Shown here piece after piece: positions 44,039-53,700 of a stretch of DNA of 64,000 nucleotides (the stretch's first letter is position 1; each line of letters opens with the position of its first letter). A model generated the notes under the pieces. The model was not told where the DNA came from. It made no database searches and saw only the letters and a list, made by a program, of their open reading frames with translations. Origin of the DNA: Streptomyces sp. NBC_01498 (GTDB taxonomy: Bacteria; Actinomycetota; Actinomycetes; Streptomycetales; Streptomycetaceae); contig NZ_CP109598.1 in the NCBI RefSeq assembly GCF_036327775.1, positions 4,526,001-4,590,000 of the forward strand. Reading direction: 5' to 3'. Both the position numbers and the translations under genes were made by a program.

Positions 44039-45121
44039 GTGACAGAAGCGATCCTCCTGGTCGGCGGCAAGGGCACCCGGCTCCGCCCGCTCACGGTGCG
44101 CACGCCCAAGCCCATGGTCCCGGCGGCCGGAGTCCCCTTCCTCGCACACCAGTTGGGACGGGCGCGGGCCGCCGGGGTCGAGCACATCGTCCTCGCGACG
44201 TCGTACCTGGCCGAGGTCTTCGAGCCGTACTTCGGCGACGGCTCCGCGCTCGGCCTGCGACTGGAGTACGTCACCGAACGCGAGCCGCTCGGCACCGGCG
44301 GCGCGATCCGCAACGTCGCCTCCCGGCTGGACTCCGGCCCCGACGACCCGGTGCTCATCTTCAACGGCGACATCCTGACCGGCCTGGACATCGGCGCGCT
44401 GGTCGACACCCACGCCCGGTCCGGGGCGGACGTCTCGCTGCATCTGACGCGGGTCGACGACCCGAGGGCGTTCGGGCTGGTGCCGACGGACGACGACGGC
44501 CGGGTCACGGCGTTCCTGGAGAAGCCGCAGACCCCGGAGGAGATCGTCACCGACCAGATCAACGCGGGGGCGTACGTCTTCCGCCGCTCGGTGATCGACG
44601 CGATCCCGGCGGGACGCCCGGTGTCGGTGGAGCGCGAGACGTTCCCCGGTCTGCTGGCGGCCGGGGCGCATCTGCACGGCATGGTCGACTCCACGTACTG
44701 GCTGGACCTGGGCACCCCGCAGGCGTTCGTCCGGGGCTCGGCGGACCTGGTCCTGGGGGTGGCCCCGTCCCCGGCGGTCCCCGGCCGCTGCGGCGACCGC
44801 CTGATCCTCCCGACGGCGACGGTCGCCCCGGACGCGAAGCTCACGGCGGGCACGGTGGTCGGCGCGGGCGCGGTGATCGCGGAGGGCGCCCGGATCTCGG
44901 GCAGCGCGATCCTGGACAACGCGGTGATCGGCCCCGGCGCGGTCATCACCGACTCCCTGGTGGGCGCGGGCGCACGGGTGGGCGCCCGTACGGCACTGTC
45001 GGGCGCGGTGATCGGCGACGGCGCGACGGTGGGCCCGGACAACGAACTCCACGCGGGCGCCCGCGTCTGGTGCGACACCACACTCCCCCCGGGCGCGATC
45101 CGCTTCTCGTCGGACGAGTGA
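44039..45121 (+). CDS. Sugar-1-phosphate nucleotidyltransferase (mannose-1-phosphate guanylyltransferase-like)
   Basis: The 360-residue protein starts with the nucleotidyltransferase signature EAILLVGGKGTRLRPLTVRT PKPMVP, contains EREPLGTGGAIRNVA, the metal-binding FNGDILTGLD, NAGAYVFRR and STYWLDLGTPQAFVRG, and ends in a left-handed beta-helix of hexapeptides (AKLTAGTVVGAGAVIAEGAR). It resembles GDP-mannose pyrophosphorylases of actinobacteria. With manA and manB in this window it could supply GDP-mannose. Start GTG 44039; no strong ribosome binding site (AGAGACAACCC). Confidence 0.88.
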   Translation: MTEAILLVGGKGTRLRPLTVRTPKPMVPAAGVPFLAHQLGRARAAGVEHIVLATSYLAEVFEPYFGDGSALGLRLEYVTEREPLGTGGAIRNVASRLDSGPDDPVLIFNGDILTGLDIGALVDTHARSGADVSLHLTRVDDPRAFGLVPTDDDGRVTAFLEKPQTPEEIVTDQINAGAYVFRRSVIDAIPAGRPVSVERETFPGLLAAGAHLHGMVDSTYWLDLGTPQAFVRGSADLVLGVAPSPAVPGRCGDRLILPTATVAPDAKLTAGTVVGAGAVIAEGARISGSAILDNAVIGPGAVITDSLVGAGARVGARTALSGAVIGDGATVGPDNELHAGARVWCDTTLPPGAIRFSSDE

Positions 45122-45593
45122 GGGGGCGGCGGGGCGGCGGCGTACGCCCCACCGTGGGTGCCCCGGTGCCCCGGTGCCCCGGTGCGCTGCTGCGGGGGCG
45201 GAGGCGGAGTCCTCGGGTCTCAAGTCGGCCTGCTGGGGCGGTGCAGGTCTTCGCCGGGCACGGCTGTGGTTGCCCGGTTCGTGAGGGGTCCCGGGGGCGT
45301 ACGCACGTTGGGGCGGCACGGGTCACGGCTGGTGGGCGCGTTCCCGCCCCGCCCGTCAGGCGGCGGTGCCGGGCGGCCGGGGTGCGGCCCCGGCCCGGGT
45401 ACGGCCCTGCCGGGTCACCTCGCCGGGCGGTGCCCGCGCAAGCCCTCGGTCTTCGGCTCCGCACGCACGCCCGTGGGCCCTCGCGCGTCCGGGGGGCCGG
45501 GGCGGAGCCCCCGGTTTCGGGAAGGGGCGGGACAGGGGAGCAGCCGCGCAGCGCCTACCCTCGTCACTGACCCCGACCCCAAGGACCCACCCC
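45122..45593. other. Low-complexity intergenic region with a REP-like element
   Basis: Begins with three copies of GGTGCCCC (45159-45182) and contains a GC-rich element ending in GGGAAGGGGCGGG. No coding sequence is supported. Confidence 0.5.
45511..45531 (+). repeat. REP-like GGGAAGGGGCGGG element, copy 1
   Basis: This 21-base segment recurs at 61692-61712 with two differences. Similar GGGAAGGGGCGG stretches are common between Streptomyces genes (from memory). Surrounding sequence can fold into GC-rich hairpins. Confidence 0.5.
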
Positions 45594-46589
45594 GTGGCAG
45601 GCCGCTTCGTCCCACGCCCCCGTACCCCCGCCCTCCCCGCCACCCCCCGCGCAGGGGCCGGGACGCGCGTGTGGGTGCCGCCGACCGGTGCCTTCGATCT
45701 GGGGCTCGTGCTCGGGCCGCTGCGGCGCGGGCCCGCCGATCCCACCTTCCGTACCGGCGCCGACGGTTCCGCCGTGCGGGCCACCCGGACGCCCGACGGG
45801 CCCGGCACTCTCCGGGTCGGGCCGGGCGACGGCGGCGTACGCGCCGAGGCGTGGGGCCCCGGCGCCGACTGGCTGCTGGAGCGGCTGCCGGAGCTGCTCG
45901 GCGCGTCGGACGATCCCGCCGCGTTCGTCCCGCGCCACCGGCTGCTCGCCCTGTCCCAGCGCCGCCGCCCCGGCCTGCGTCTGTGCCGTACCGGTCTCGT
46001 GCTGGAGTCGCTGATCCCGACGATCCTGGAGCAGAAGGTCACCACGATCGAGGCGAACCGCTCCTGGCGCCATCTCGTACGGACGCACGGTGAGCCCGCC
46101 CCCGGCCCGTACGGTGACGCCCCCGACGGCCCTCGCGGCAGCCGCCTGTACGTCATGCCCGACGCCCGGACCTGGGCGATGATCCCGTCCTGGGAGTGGC
46201 ACCGGGCCGGTGTCGACTCCAAGCGCTCCGACACCGTGATGCGCGCGGTCCGGGCCGCCCGCCGGCTGGAGGAGGCCGCCGCGATGGAGCCCGAACCCGC
46301 CGCCGCCCGGCTCCGGTTGATCCCCGGCATCGGCCCCTGGACCGCCGCCGAGACGCTTCAGCGGTCGAACGGTGCCCCCGACGCCGTCACCGTCGGCGAT
46401 CTCCATCTGCCCGGCATCGTCGGTTACGCCCTCGCCGGCCGCGCCGACACGGACGACGCCGGGATGCTCGAACTGCTGGAGCCGTACGCCGGCCAGCGCC
46501 ACCGCGCCGTACGACTCATCCTGCTCAGCGGCCGCACGCCGCCCCGCCGCGCCCCCCGGATGGCGGTCGGCAGAATCGCCCATCTGTAG
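45594..46589 (+). CDS. AlkA-like DNA glycosylase (helix-hairpin-helix family)
   Basis: The 331-residue protein contains IPTILEQKVTTIEANRSWRH, WHRAGVDSKRSDTVMRAVRA, the helix-hairpin-helix LRLIPGIGPWTAAETLQRS and VTVGDLHLPGIVGYALAG, with Asp of VGDLHL at the catalytic position. This is the AlkA-type 3-methyladenine glycosylase fold, removing alkylated bases from DNA. The N-terminal 100 residues are variable. Start GTG 45594 follows AAGGACCCACCCC. Convergent with fbiB. Confidence 0.88.
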   Translation: MAGRFVPRPRTPALPATPRAGAGTRVWVPPTGAFDLGLVLGPLRRGPADPTFRTGADGSAVRATRTPDGPGTLRVGPGDGGVRAEAWGPGADWLLERLPELLGASDDPAAFVPRHRLLALSQRRRPGLRLCRTGLVLESLIPTILEQKVTTIEANRSWRHLVRTHGEPAPGPYGDAPDGPRGSRLYVMPDARTWAMIPSWEWHRAGVDSKRSDTVMRAVRAARRLEEAAAMEPEPAAARLRLIPGIGPWTAAETLQRSNGAPDAVTVGDLHLPGIVGYALAGRADTDDAGMLELLEPYAGQRHRAVRLILLSGRTPPRRAPRMAVGRIAHL

Positions 46590-46626
46590 GGAGGCGGCGG
46601 GACCGCCACCGACCGGGACCGGCGGC

Positions 46627-47967
46627 TCAGCGCACCTCGATGAAGTCCTCCGCCGCCCGCCCCGGCCGCCGCTTGGGCTCCGTCGCCGCGTGGCCCACCG
46701 CCACCGCGCCCATCGGGTCCCACTCGGCGGGCAGCCCGAGCACGTCCCGTACGACGTCCCGGCAGAACATCGTCGAGGACACCCACGCGGAGCCCAGCCC
46801 CTCACCGGCCAGCGCGACCAGGAAGTTCTGCACCCCGGCGCCCGTCGCGACCACGAACATCTCGCGCTCCGCCGTGTCGCGCCGCGCGTCCCCGTACGTG
46901 TGCGCCCCGTCGGCGACCAGGCACGGCACCACCAGATACGGCGCCTTGCGCAGCACGTCCCCGCGCCGCACCCGCTTGGCCACGGACTCCTCCGGCTTGC
47001 CGTCGCGGCGCAGGTCCGCGATCCACGCGTCGCGCATCGCGTCCAGGAGCCGTGTCCGCGACTCCGCCGACTCCAGCAGGACGAACCGCCACGGCGTGGT
47101 GTGGTGCGGCGCGGGCGCCGTCACGGCCGCGGCGACCGCGCGCCGCACCGCCCCCGGATCGACCGGCTCGCCGGTGAACTCCCGGACCGTACGCCGCTGG
47201 GTGACTGCTTCCCGTACCGCCTCCGACGTCCCCAGCCGGAACATGTCCTCGGCGGCGGTCCGCACCAACGACCGCGCGCCGTCGGCCTGTTCGCCCACGA
47301 GCCGTGCCAGGCCGCTCACCACGGCCACCGGCAGCCCGGCCGTCTTGCCCTTCACCAGGTCGCCGGCGGCGGCCAGTTCGTCGGCGAGGGCGACGATCGT
47401 CGCCTGGAGCGGATTGCCCTCCGTGTCGCTGCCGCCGCGCAGATCGTCCAGGACCCGCACGCCCGCCGCGCCGATCGCCACGTCCGTCAGCCCGTTGCGC
47501 CAGGGCCGGCCGAAGGTGTCCGTGACGAGCACGCCGACCTCGACGCCCAGCGCGTCACGCAGTCCGTCGCGGATCGCGCGCGCGGAGGCGTCGGGGTCCT
47601 CGGGCAGCAACAGCACCGTCCCGGCGGGGGTGTTGGACGCGTCGACCCCGGCGGCGGCGAGCACCAGGCCCTGCCGGTTCTCCACGATCCGCAGCGGCCC
47701 GCGCCTGGCGACGACACGGACGGTCTCCGCGTCGATCGCCGCCTCACGGTCCGGCGCCTCGACGATCCTGCCCTCGGCCTTGGACACGATCTTCGACGTG
47801 ACCAGGAGGATGTCGCCGTCCACCAGGCCCGGCCTCGCCGTGACGATCAGCTTCGCCAGGTCGTCGCCCGCGCGCACCTCCGGCAGCCCGCCGAGTGCGC
47901 GCACGCTGTACGACGGCACACCCGGCTTCTCGGTCCGCCCTTCGGACCCGCCTCCGTAGGAGGTCAT
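46627..47967 (-). CDS. fbiB: Coenzyme F420-0:L-glutamate ligase / FMN-binding reductase
   Basis: The 446-residue protein is the two-domain FbiB. N-terminal CofE part: [62 protein letters not shown]-terminal nitroreductase-like part from about residue 250: [60 protein letters not shown]. It adds glutamates to F420-0 and reduces dehydro-F420. Its ATG overlaps the fbiA stop (ATGA), indicating coupled translation. Confidence 0.95.
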   Translation of the reverse strand: MTSYGGGSEGRTEKPGVPSYSVRALGGLPEVRAGDDLAKLIVTARPGLVDGDILLVTSKIVSKAEGRIVEAPDREAAIDAETVRVVARRGPLRIVENRQGLVLAAAGVDASNTPAGTVLLLPEDPDASARAIRDGLRDALGVEVGVLVTDTFGRPWRNGLTDVAIGAAGVRVLDDLRGGSDTEGNPLQATIVALADELAAAGDLVKGKTAGLPVAVVSGLARLVGEQADGARSLVRTAAEDMFRLGTSEAVREAVTQRRTVREFTGEPVDPGAVRRAVAAAVTAPAPHHTTPWRFVLLESAESRTRLLDAMRDAWIADLRRDGKPEESVAKRVRRGDVLRKAPYLVVPCLVADGAHTYGDARRDTAEREMFVVATGAGVQNFLVALAGEGLGSAWVSSTMFCRDVVRDVLGLPAEWDPMGAVAVGHAATEPKRRPGRAAEDFIEVR

Positions 47968-48932
47968 GTCCGCACCTCCTCGGCCAGCGCCAGCGCCTCA
48001 CGCGCCATCGCGGCGGTCGTGTCCAGATCGGTCATCATCAGTGGTATGGCCCTGCTGCGGATGCCCGCGCTCTCGATCTCCGGGACCGAGTCCGCGTCCA
48101 CCGTGTCCACCAGCCATCCGTCCAGCAGCCCGGACCCGTAGTGCAGCGCCACGGCGGCGGCCGTCGACTCGACGCCGATCGCCGCGAGGACCTTGTCGGC
48201 CATCCCGCGCACGGGCGCGTCCCCGACGATCGGCGAGAGCCCGACGACCGGCACCCCGGCGTCGGCGATCGCCTCGCGGATCCCCGGCACGGCGAGGATC
48301 GTGCCGATGCTGACGACGGGGTTGGACGGCGGGAAGAGGACGACGTCGGCCTGTGCGACGGCCTCCAGCACACCGGGCGCCGGCTTGGCCTGCTCGGCGC
48401 CGACGGGCACGATCGCGCGGGCCTCCACCGAGGCCCGCATCTTCACCCAGTACTCCTGGAAGTGCACGGCTCTGCGCTCGCCGGTGGGGCTGTTCGGCAC
48501 GTCGACCGCGACATGCGTCTCGACGCGGTCGTCGGACATCGGCAGCAGCCGCACACCCGGCTCCCAGCGCGCGCACAGCGCCTCGGTGACGGCGCTCAGC
48601 GTGTAGCCGGCGCCCAGCATCTGTGTGCGGACGATGTGTGTGGCGAAGTCCCGGTCGCCGAGACCGAACCACCCGGGGCCCACCCCGTACGCCGCGAGCT
48701 CCGCCTTGACCTGGAACGTCTCGCCCTCGCGCCCCCAGCCCTGCTCCTCATTGATGCCGCCCCCGAGGGTGTACATCACCGTGTCGAGGTCCGGGCAGAC
48801 CTTCAGCCCGAACAGATGGATGTCGTCACCGGTGTTGCCGATCACCGTGATGTCCGCGTCCGGCGCGGCCCGCTTGAGGCCGCGCAGGAAACGGGCACCG
48901 CCGATACCGCCGGCCAGAACCACAATGCGCAT
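47964..48932 (-). CDS. fbiA: 2-phospho-L-lactate / phosphoenolpyruvyl transferase
   Basis: The 322-residue CofD-type enzyme begins [20 protein letters not shown] and has [48 protein letters not shown] and [20 protein letters not shown]. It transfers the phospholactyl or phosphoenolpyruvyl group to Fo, making (dehydro-)F420-0. Start ATG 48932 lies 13 bases after the cysteine dioxygenase stop; an upstream start at 48962 would overlap that gene. It is thus the middle gene of the cysteine dioxygenase-fbiA-fbiB unit. Confidence 0.95.
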   Translation of the reverse strand: MRIVVLAGGIGGARFLRGLKRAAPDADITVIGNTGDDIHLFGLKVCPDLDTVMYTLGGGINEEQGWGREGETFQVKAELAAYGVGPGWFGLGDRDFATHIVRTQMLGAGYTLSAVTEALCARWEPGVRLLPMSDDRVETHVAVDVPNSPTGERRAVHFQEYWVKMRASVEARAIVPVGAEQAKPAPGVLEAVAQADVVLFPPSNPVVSIGTILAVPGIREAIADAGVPVVGLSPIVGDAPVRGMADKVLAAIGVESTAAAVALHYGSGLLDGWLVDTVDADSVPEIESAGIRSRAIPLMMTDLDTTAAMAREALALAEEVRT

Positions 48933-48945
48933 GCTGTGCAGTTTG

Positions 48946-49446
48946 TCAGGCGGGTACGACATCCTGGGCCGCCGGGGCGCAGCGGGCGGCGTGCATCGGC
49001 ATCTCGGTCAGACCCGGGAAGTAGACGTGCAGACTGACGGCCGGTTCGAGCGAGTCGTTGACCACTTCGTGGACGTATCCGGGCGCGAACACCCGCTGTG
49101 CGCCGCTGCCGAGCGCGCGGCTCGCCTTCTCCGTACGCTCCGTCAGTTCGCCCTCGAGGACGGTCAGGACGCCGGACGAGCGGCCGTGGTCGTGCGGTCC
49201 GCTGAGCTGGCCGGGCACCCAGGAGAGCAGCCACACCTCGTAGCCGGGGCCGGTGACGAGCCGGTGGTACCAGCGGCTGACGGCGTCGTACGCGACGAGC
49301 GGGGCCCAGCGCGCGCGGTCGGCGGCGAGGGTCCGCGCCAGGCCGGCGAACTCGGCCACGGTGGCGGGGTGCTCCCGGACGGGCTGGAGAAGGTGCGGCA
49401 CCTCAAGGAGGTCGCCGGCGATCTGGAGGTCGCTGTGGCTGTTCAT
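48946..49446 (-). CDS. Cysteine dioxygenase family protein
   Basis: The 166-residue cupin has His85 and His87 in GPHDHGRSSGVLTVLEGELT E and a third ligand His126 in FAPGYVHEVVN, the iron site of thiol dioxygenases. It should oxidise cysteine to cysteine sulfinate, though related enzymes use other thiols. Start ATG 49446 has GAGGAA 11 bases upstream, enclosed in a small hairpin. A cysteine-rich ORF ends 99 bases upstream, and fbiA starts 13 bases downstream, so the three genes are probably one transcript. Confidence 0.92.
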   Translation of the reverse strand: MNSHSDLQIAGDLLEVPHLLQPVREHPATVAEFAGLARTLAADRARWAPLVAYDAVSRWYHRLVTGPGYEVWLLSWVPGQLSGPHDHGRSSGVLTVLEGELTERTEKASRALGSGAQRVFAPGYVHEVVNDSLEPAVSLHVYFPGLTEMPMHAARCAPAAQDVVPA

Positions 49447-49457
49447 GGGTGTGGGGA

Positions 49458-49470
49458 TTCCTCGAAGGAA
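49458..49470 (-). promoter_or_regulatory. Hairpin covering the cysteine dioxygenase ribosome binding site
   Basis: On the minus strand TTCCT-TCG-AGGAA forms a five-pair stem with a UUCG-like tight loop, and AGGAA is the ribosome binding site of the cysteine dioxygenase gene. Melting or refolding controlled by the upstream cysteine ORF could set translation. Confidence 0.5.
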
Positions 49471-49545
49471 GGCGAGCGGGTGGGCGCGGGCTGCGCGGAA
49501 GGACGCGCGGGGCGCGGGGGAGTCGTACGGCCGGAGCGTCGTGGC

Positions 49546-49641
49546 TCAACAGCACGGACAACAGGAACAGCAACAGCGGGCCTGGACAGCGCGGCGGAAT
49601 CCACGGGTGTGGACGGCGTACGACGCTGCGGGGACCGGCAT
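49546..49641 (-). CDS. Cysteine-rich leader peptide (31 residues)
   Basis: ATG 49641 to TGA 49548-49546 encodes 31 residues beginning MPVPAASYAVHTRGFRRAVQ and ending CCCSCCPCC, so seven of the last nine codons are Cys, directly before the stop. The ORF precedes cysteine dioxygenase by 99 bases on the same strand. Poly-Cys upstream ORFs are known from mycobacteria as cysteine-responsive attenuators, and short leader peptides of this kind are annotated in Streptomyces. By this analogy, ribosome pausing at the Cys codons would sense charged tRNA-Cys and alter expression of cysteine dioxygenase, fbiA and fbiB. No clear ribosome binding site precedes the ATG, so it may be leaderless. Confidence 0.75.
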   Translation of the reverse strand: MPVPAASYAVHTRGFRRAVQARCCCSCCPCC

Positions 49642-50172
49642 GACATCAAAGGTGGCGGTAACCGTTCCCGCCTGTCAACTCAATGACCCGTTCGGCGCCA
49701 CTGTTTCACCTCATCCGGTTGTCCGGCCCGGAGAAAGGTTTGTCCATCCGCCCGTGCGGAGACATGGCGCAGCAGTCGTGCTTGTGAAAGATCGTCGCGG
49801 TCCGCCGTCCTCGGTCCGCCGTTCGCGGTCCACCCCTCACCGTTCGCCGGTGATCCGGGTTGTTTCCGTGGCTGGAACGCATCGCCGACGAGGCTCCGGA
49901 TGTCCCTCTTTTCAAAGAGAGCGGGGGAGATCCGGGGGTCGGAAGGGGACGGCGCGGACGGCGGACGTGGGCAGGCCAGTGGCATGTGTCAGGTTTTTGG
50001 TGATTTGAACACTTTCCACATAGCCTTGGTTCCGCAGAGTGAATACCGGGACCAATAGCAGAACTCGGCTTGACTGGCTCGTATCCGCACACTTGTAATT
50101 TCACTCGTGTCGTTCGGCCGAAAACGGTAGCGGCCGCAAGCACGGGGACGTAAAGACAGACGAGGGGCGCAC
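49642..50172. promoter_or_regulatory. Divergent control region of the leader peptide and whiB
   Basis: On the plus strand TTGACT (50070-50075) and TGTAAT (50094-50099), 18 bases apart, form a likely whiB promoter with a leader of about 67 bases. An AT-richer patch at 49986-50035 (GTGTCAGGTTTTTGGTGATT) may hold a further developmental promoter. The whiB gene in S. coelicolor is known to have two promoters. For the leader peptide strand no clear boxes were found; translation may begin at the transcript's first base. Confidence 0.5.
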
Positions 50173-50436
50173 ATGACCGAGCTGTTCGAACAACTGCTGG
50201 TCGAGGACGCGGACGAGGAACTCGGCTGGCAGGAGCGCGCGTTGTGCGCCCAGACAGATCCCGAGTCCTTCTTCCCCGAGAAGGGCGGCTCCACCCGCGA
50301 GGCCAAGAAGGTCTGTCTCGCCTGTGAGGTCCGCTCCGAATGCCTGGAGTATGCCCTCGCCAATGACGAGAGATTCGGCATCTGGGGCGGTCTGTCCGAA
50401 CGCGAACGCCGCCGTCTCAAGAAGGCCGCGGTTTGA
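50173..50436 (+). CDS. whiB: Sporulation transcription factor WhiB
   Basis: The 87-residue protein has four conserved Cys (Cys25, Cys48, Cys51, Cys57) that bind a [4Fe-4S] cluster, the turn GIWGG at 69-73 and a basic C-terminal tail ERERRRLKKAAV that contacts DNA. From memory the sequence nearly matches S. coelicolor WhiB, which acts with WhiA to trigger sporulation septation. GAGGGGCGCAC precedes the ATG. It is divergent from the cysteine dioxygenase unit. Confidence 0.96.
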   Translation: MTELFEQLLVEDADEELGWQERALCAQTDPESFFPEKGGSTREAKKVCLACEVRSECLEYALANDERFGIWGGLSERERRRLKKAAV

Positions 50437-50725
50437 ACAATTCCGGCCATTCTCGGAGCGCCCCCCGCGCGATAGCCCCCGTACGACCCCGCACACCCCT
50501 TCACCGGACATTCTCCCGACGGTCCGCCACCCGCGCCCCCGGCGCAGGCGGCGGACCGTCGACGTGACCGGAGCGGACGCCCCCGCCCGGCGCCGTCCTC
50601 CGGATCGTCCGGTTTGTTCCCGCGCTCGGGGATCCGGCGCCTGTTCGTACCGTTAGTGTGGGGCCCCGTCCGAGACGCCAAACGCCCCGTGGGGGCGACC
50701 CCCCGGCCGGAGGGCCCCTAACTCG
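50437..50725. other. Intergenic region, no feature recognised
   Basis: Between whiB and the large glycosyltransferase gene. GTTAGTGTGG near 50653 could be part of a -10 region, but no convincing promoter was found. Confidence 0.35.
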
Positions 50726-53700
50726 ATGTCCGCCACCACAGCCGCGTTCACGTCCGCCACCGCACCGGAGTACCCGCGGCACGTCGTGACCGCAGTGCTC
50801 GTCGCCCACGACGGCGCCCGCTGGCTCCCCGACGCCCTCGCCGGGCTGATCGGCCAGGAACGCCCCGTACAGAACGTCATCGCCGCCGACACCGGCAGCG
50901 CCGACGAATCGGCCACGCTGCTCACCGAATCGCTCGGCCCGGACCGCGTCGTCCACCTCGCCCGCCGCACCGGCTTCGGCGCGGCCGTCGAGGAGGCCGT
51001 CCGCACCGCCGGCGTGCTCACCCCCGACGACCTGCCGTATCTGAAACGGCCGAGCGGCTGGGACCCGGTCACCCGGACCTGGCAGGACGACGCGTACGAC
51101 ATGCCCGAACTGCCGCACGGCGAACCCGTGCAGTGGCTCTGGCTGCTCCACGACGACTGCGCCCCCGACCCCGACGCCCTCGCCGAACTGCTGCGCGTCG
51201 TCGAGTCCGACGAGCACGCCGTCATCGTCGGCCCCAAGCTGCGCGGCTGGTACGACCGCAAGCAGCTGTTGGAGGTCGGCGTCTCCATCGCCAACAGCGG
51301 TCGCCGCTGGACCGGCCTCGACCGGCGCGAACAGGACCAGGGCCAGCACGACCAGGTGCGCACCGTGCTCTCCGTCTCCAGCGCGGGCATGCTCATCCGC
51401 CGGGACGTCTGGGAGGAACTCGGCGGCTTCGACCGCAGACTGCCCCTCATGCGCGACGACGTCGACCTGTGCTGGCGCGCGCACGCCGCCGGACACCGGG
51501 TGCTCGTCGCGCCCGACGCCGTCCTGCGGCACGCCGAGGCCGCCGCGCGCGAGCGCCGCACCGTCGACTGCGCCGGCCGCTCCGTCGTCAACCCGCACCG
51601 CGTCGACAAGGCCGGCGCCGTCTACACGATGCTCGTCAACTCGCGCACCGCCGTGCTGCCCTACGTACTCCTGCGGCTCGTCCTCGGCACCCTGTTGCGC
51701 ACCGTCGCCTATCTGGTGGGCAAGGCCCCCGGACAGGCCGTGGACGAGGTCATGGGCCTGTCCGGCACGCTCCTGCGGCCCGGCCGCATCATCGGCGCCC
51801 GAAAACGACGAGGCAGAGGCGTCGTCGAGGCCGCCGAACTCCGCCCGCTTTTCCCGCCACCCGGTGCCACCGTCCGGGCAACGGTCGAACACGTAGCTGG
51901 AAGCCTCGGTGGCGGCTCTGAGACCGAGGCCGGCGGCTCACGCCACGGCGCGGTGGAGTCGGGCCCCGGCGGGGACGACGCGGACTTCCTGGAGGTCGAG
52001 CAGTTCGCCCGGCTCAAGCGCCTCGCGCACCGGCCCGGCCCGGTCCTCTTCGCCGTGCTGCTCCTCGTCTCCCTCGTCGCCTGCCGCGCGCTGCTGGCCG
52101 GCGGCTCACTCGCGGGCGGCGCCCTGCTGCCCGCGCCGCCGGACGTCTCGGACCTGTGGTCCCGGTACGCCGACGGCTGGCACCCCGTAGGCACGGGCGG
52201 CACCCAGACCGCGCCGCCGTACCTCGCGCTCCTCGCGGCCCTGTCCACGCTGTTCCTCGGCTCGACCGGCCTCGCGCTGACCGTACTCCTCGTCTGCTCC
52301 GTACCGCTCGCCGGAGTCACCGCGTACTTCGCCTCCCGGCCCCTGGTCGAGTCGAAGCTCCTGCGGGCCTGGGCGAGCGTCGCGTACGCCTTCCTGCCCG
52401 CCGCGACCGGCGCACTGGCCACCGGGCGGCTCGGCACGGCCGTGCTGGCCGTCCTGCTCCCGCTCATCGCCCGCGCGGCCGTCGCCGCGCACGGCTTCCG
52501 CGCCGGAAACACCGGCCCGGGTGCCACGGCGGGCGGCACGGCACGCGGCAGCTGGCGCGCCACCTGGGCGTACACCCTGCTGCTCACCTTCACGATGGCC
52601 TTCACCCCCGTCGTCTGGCCGCTGGCGCTCGTCCTCGGCCTCGGCGTGCTGGTGCTGCGCCGCGACGACCTCGTCGCGTACGGGCTGCGCCTGCTGGCCG
52701 TCGTCGGCACCCCGCTGCTCGTCCTGGCCCCCTGGTCGCTGTCGCTGCTGACGGCGCCGTCCGGGCTGTTCCGCGAGGCGGGACTGGAGTTCGGTACGGG
52801 CCAGGCCACCGCCCTCGATCTGCTCGGCCTCAGCCCCGGCGGTCCCAAGACCGCGGGCGGGCTGCTGCTGATCGGCGTCGTCCTGGCGGCGCTGGCCGCA
52901 CTGCTGCGCGGCGAGCGGCAGTTCGCCGTGCGCGCGGCCTGGGCCGCCGCCCTCGTGGCCCTGGTCTTCGCCGTCCTGACGAACAACTCCGGCTGGGCCG
53001 GACCCGCCACCCTCGTCTACGGTCTCGCGCTCATCGCGGCGGCCGTGCTCGGCGCCGACGGCGCCAAGGACCGGGTCGCCAGCCAGAGCTTCGGCTGGCG
53101 CCAGCCCGTGGCGGCGGTCATCGCCCTCGCCGCCGCGGCGGCCCCGCTGCTCGCGGCGGGCGGCTGGATGATCAGCGGCGCGGCGGGCCCGCTGGAGCGG
53201 CGCGACCCGGTGCAGGTACCGGCGTTCGTCGCCGAGGAGAGCATCACCCGCGACCAGCCGCGCACCCTGATCCTGGGCGGCACGTCGCCCGCGGAGGTCG
53301 CGTACTCGCTCGTACGCGGCTCCGGCGGCCGGCTCGGTGACGCCGAGCTGACCGCGTCGGGCGGCAGCGACCCCCGGCTCGACAAGGTCGTCGGACGCCT
53401 CGTCGCGGGCTCCGGCGCCGACCAGACCGAGCAGCTCAGCGGTTTCGCGATCCGCTACGTCCTGGTACGGGACGGCGCCCCCGCGCAGATGTCCCGCGTA
53501 CTGGACTCCACCCCGGGCCTCAGCCGGCTCAGCCAGCTCGACGGCAGCGCGCTGTGGCGCGTCGACCGGCAGATCTCACGGGCCACGATCATCGAGGGCG
53601 AGGACGGCGCCGAACCACTGCCCGTCGGCTCCTCCACCGTCGAGGCCCACACCGACATCCCGGCCGGCAAGGCCGGGCGGGTGCTGCGGATCGCCGACCG

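Noticed and set aside
49449..49643. Plus-strand frame opposite the cysteine-rich leader
   Set aside because: Low-complexity Arg/Gly product; the minus-strand ORF with a clustered Cys end and correct placement before cysteine dioxygenase is far more plausible.
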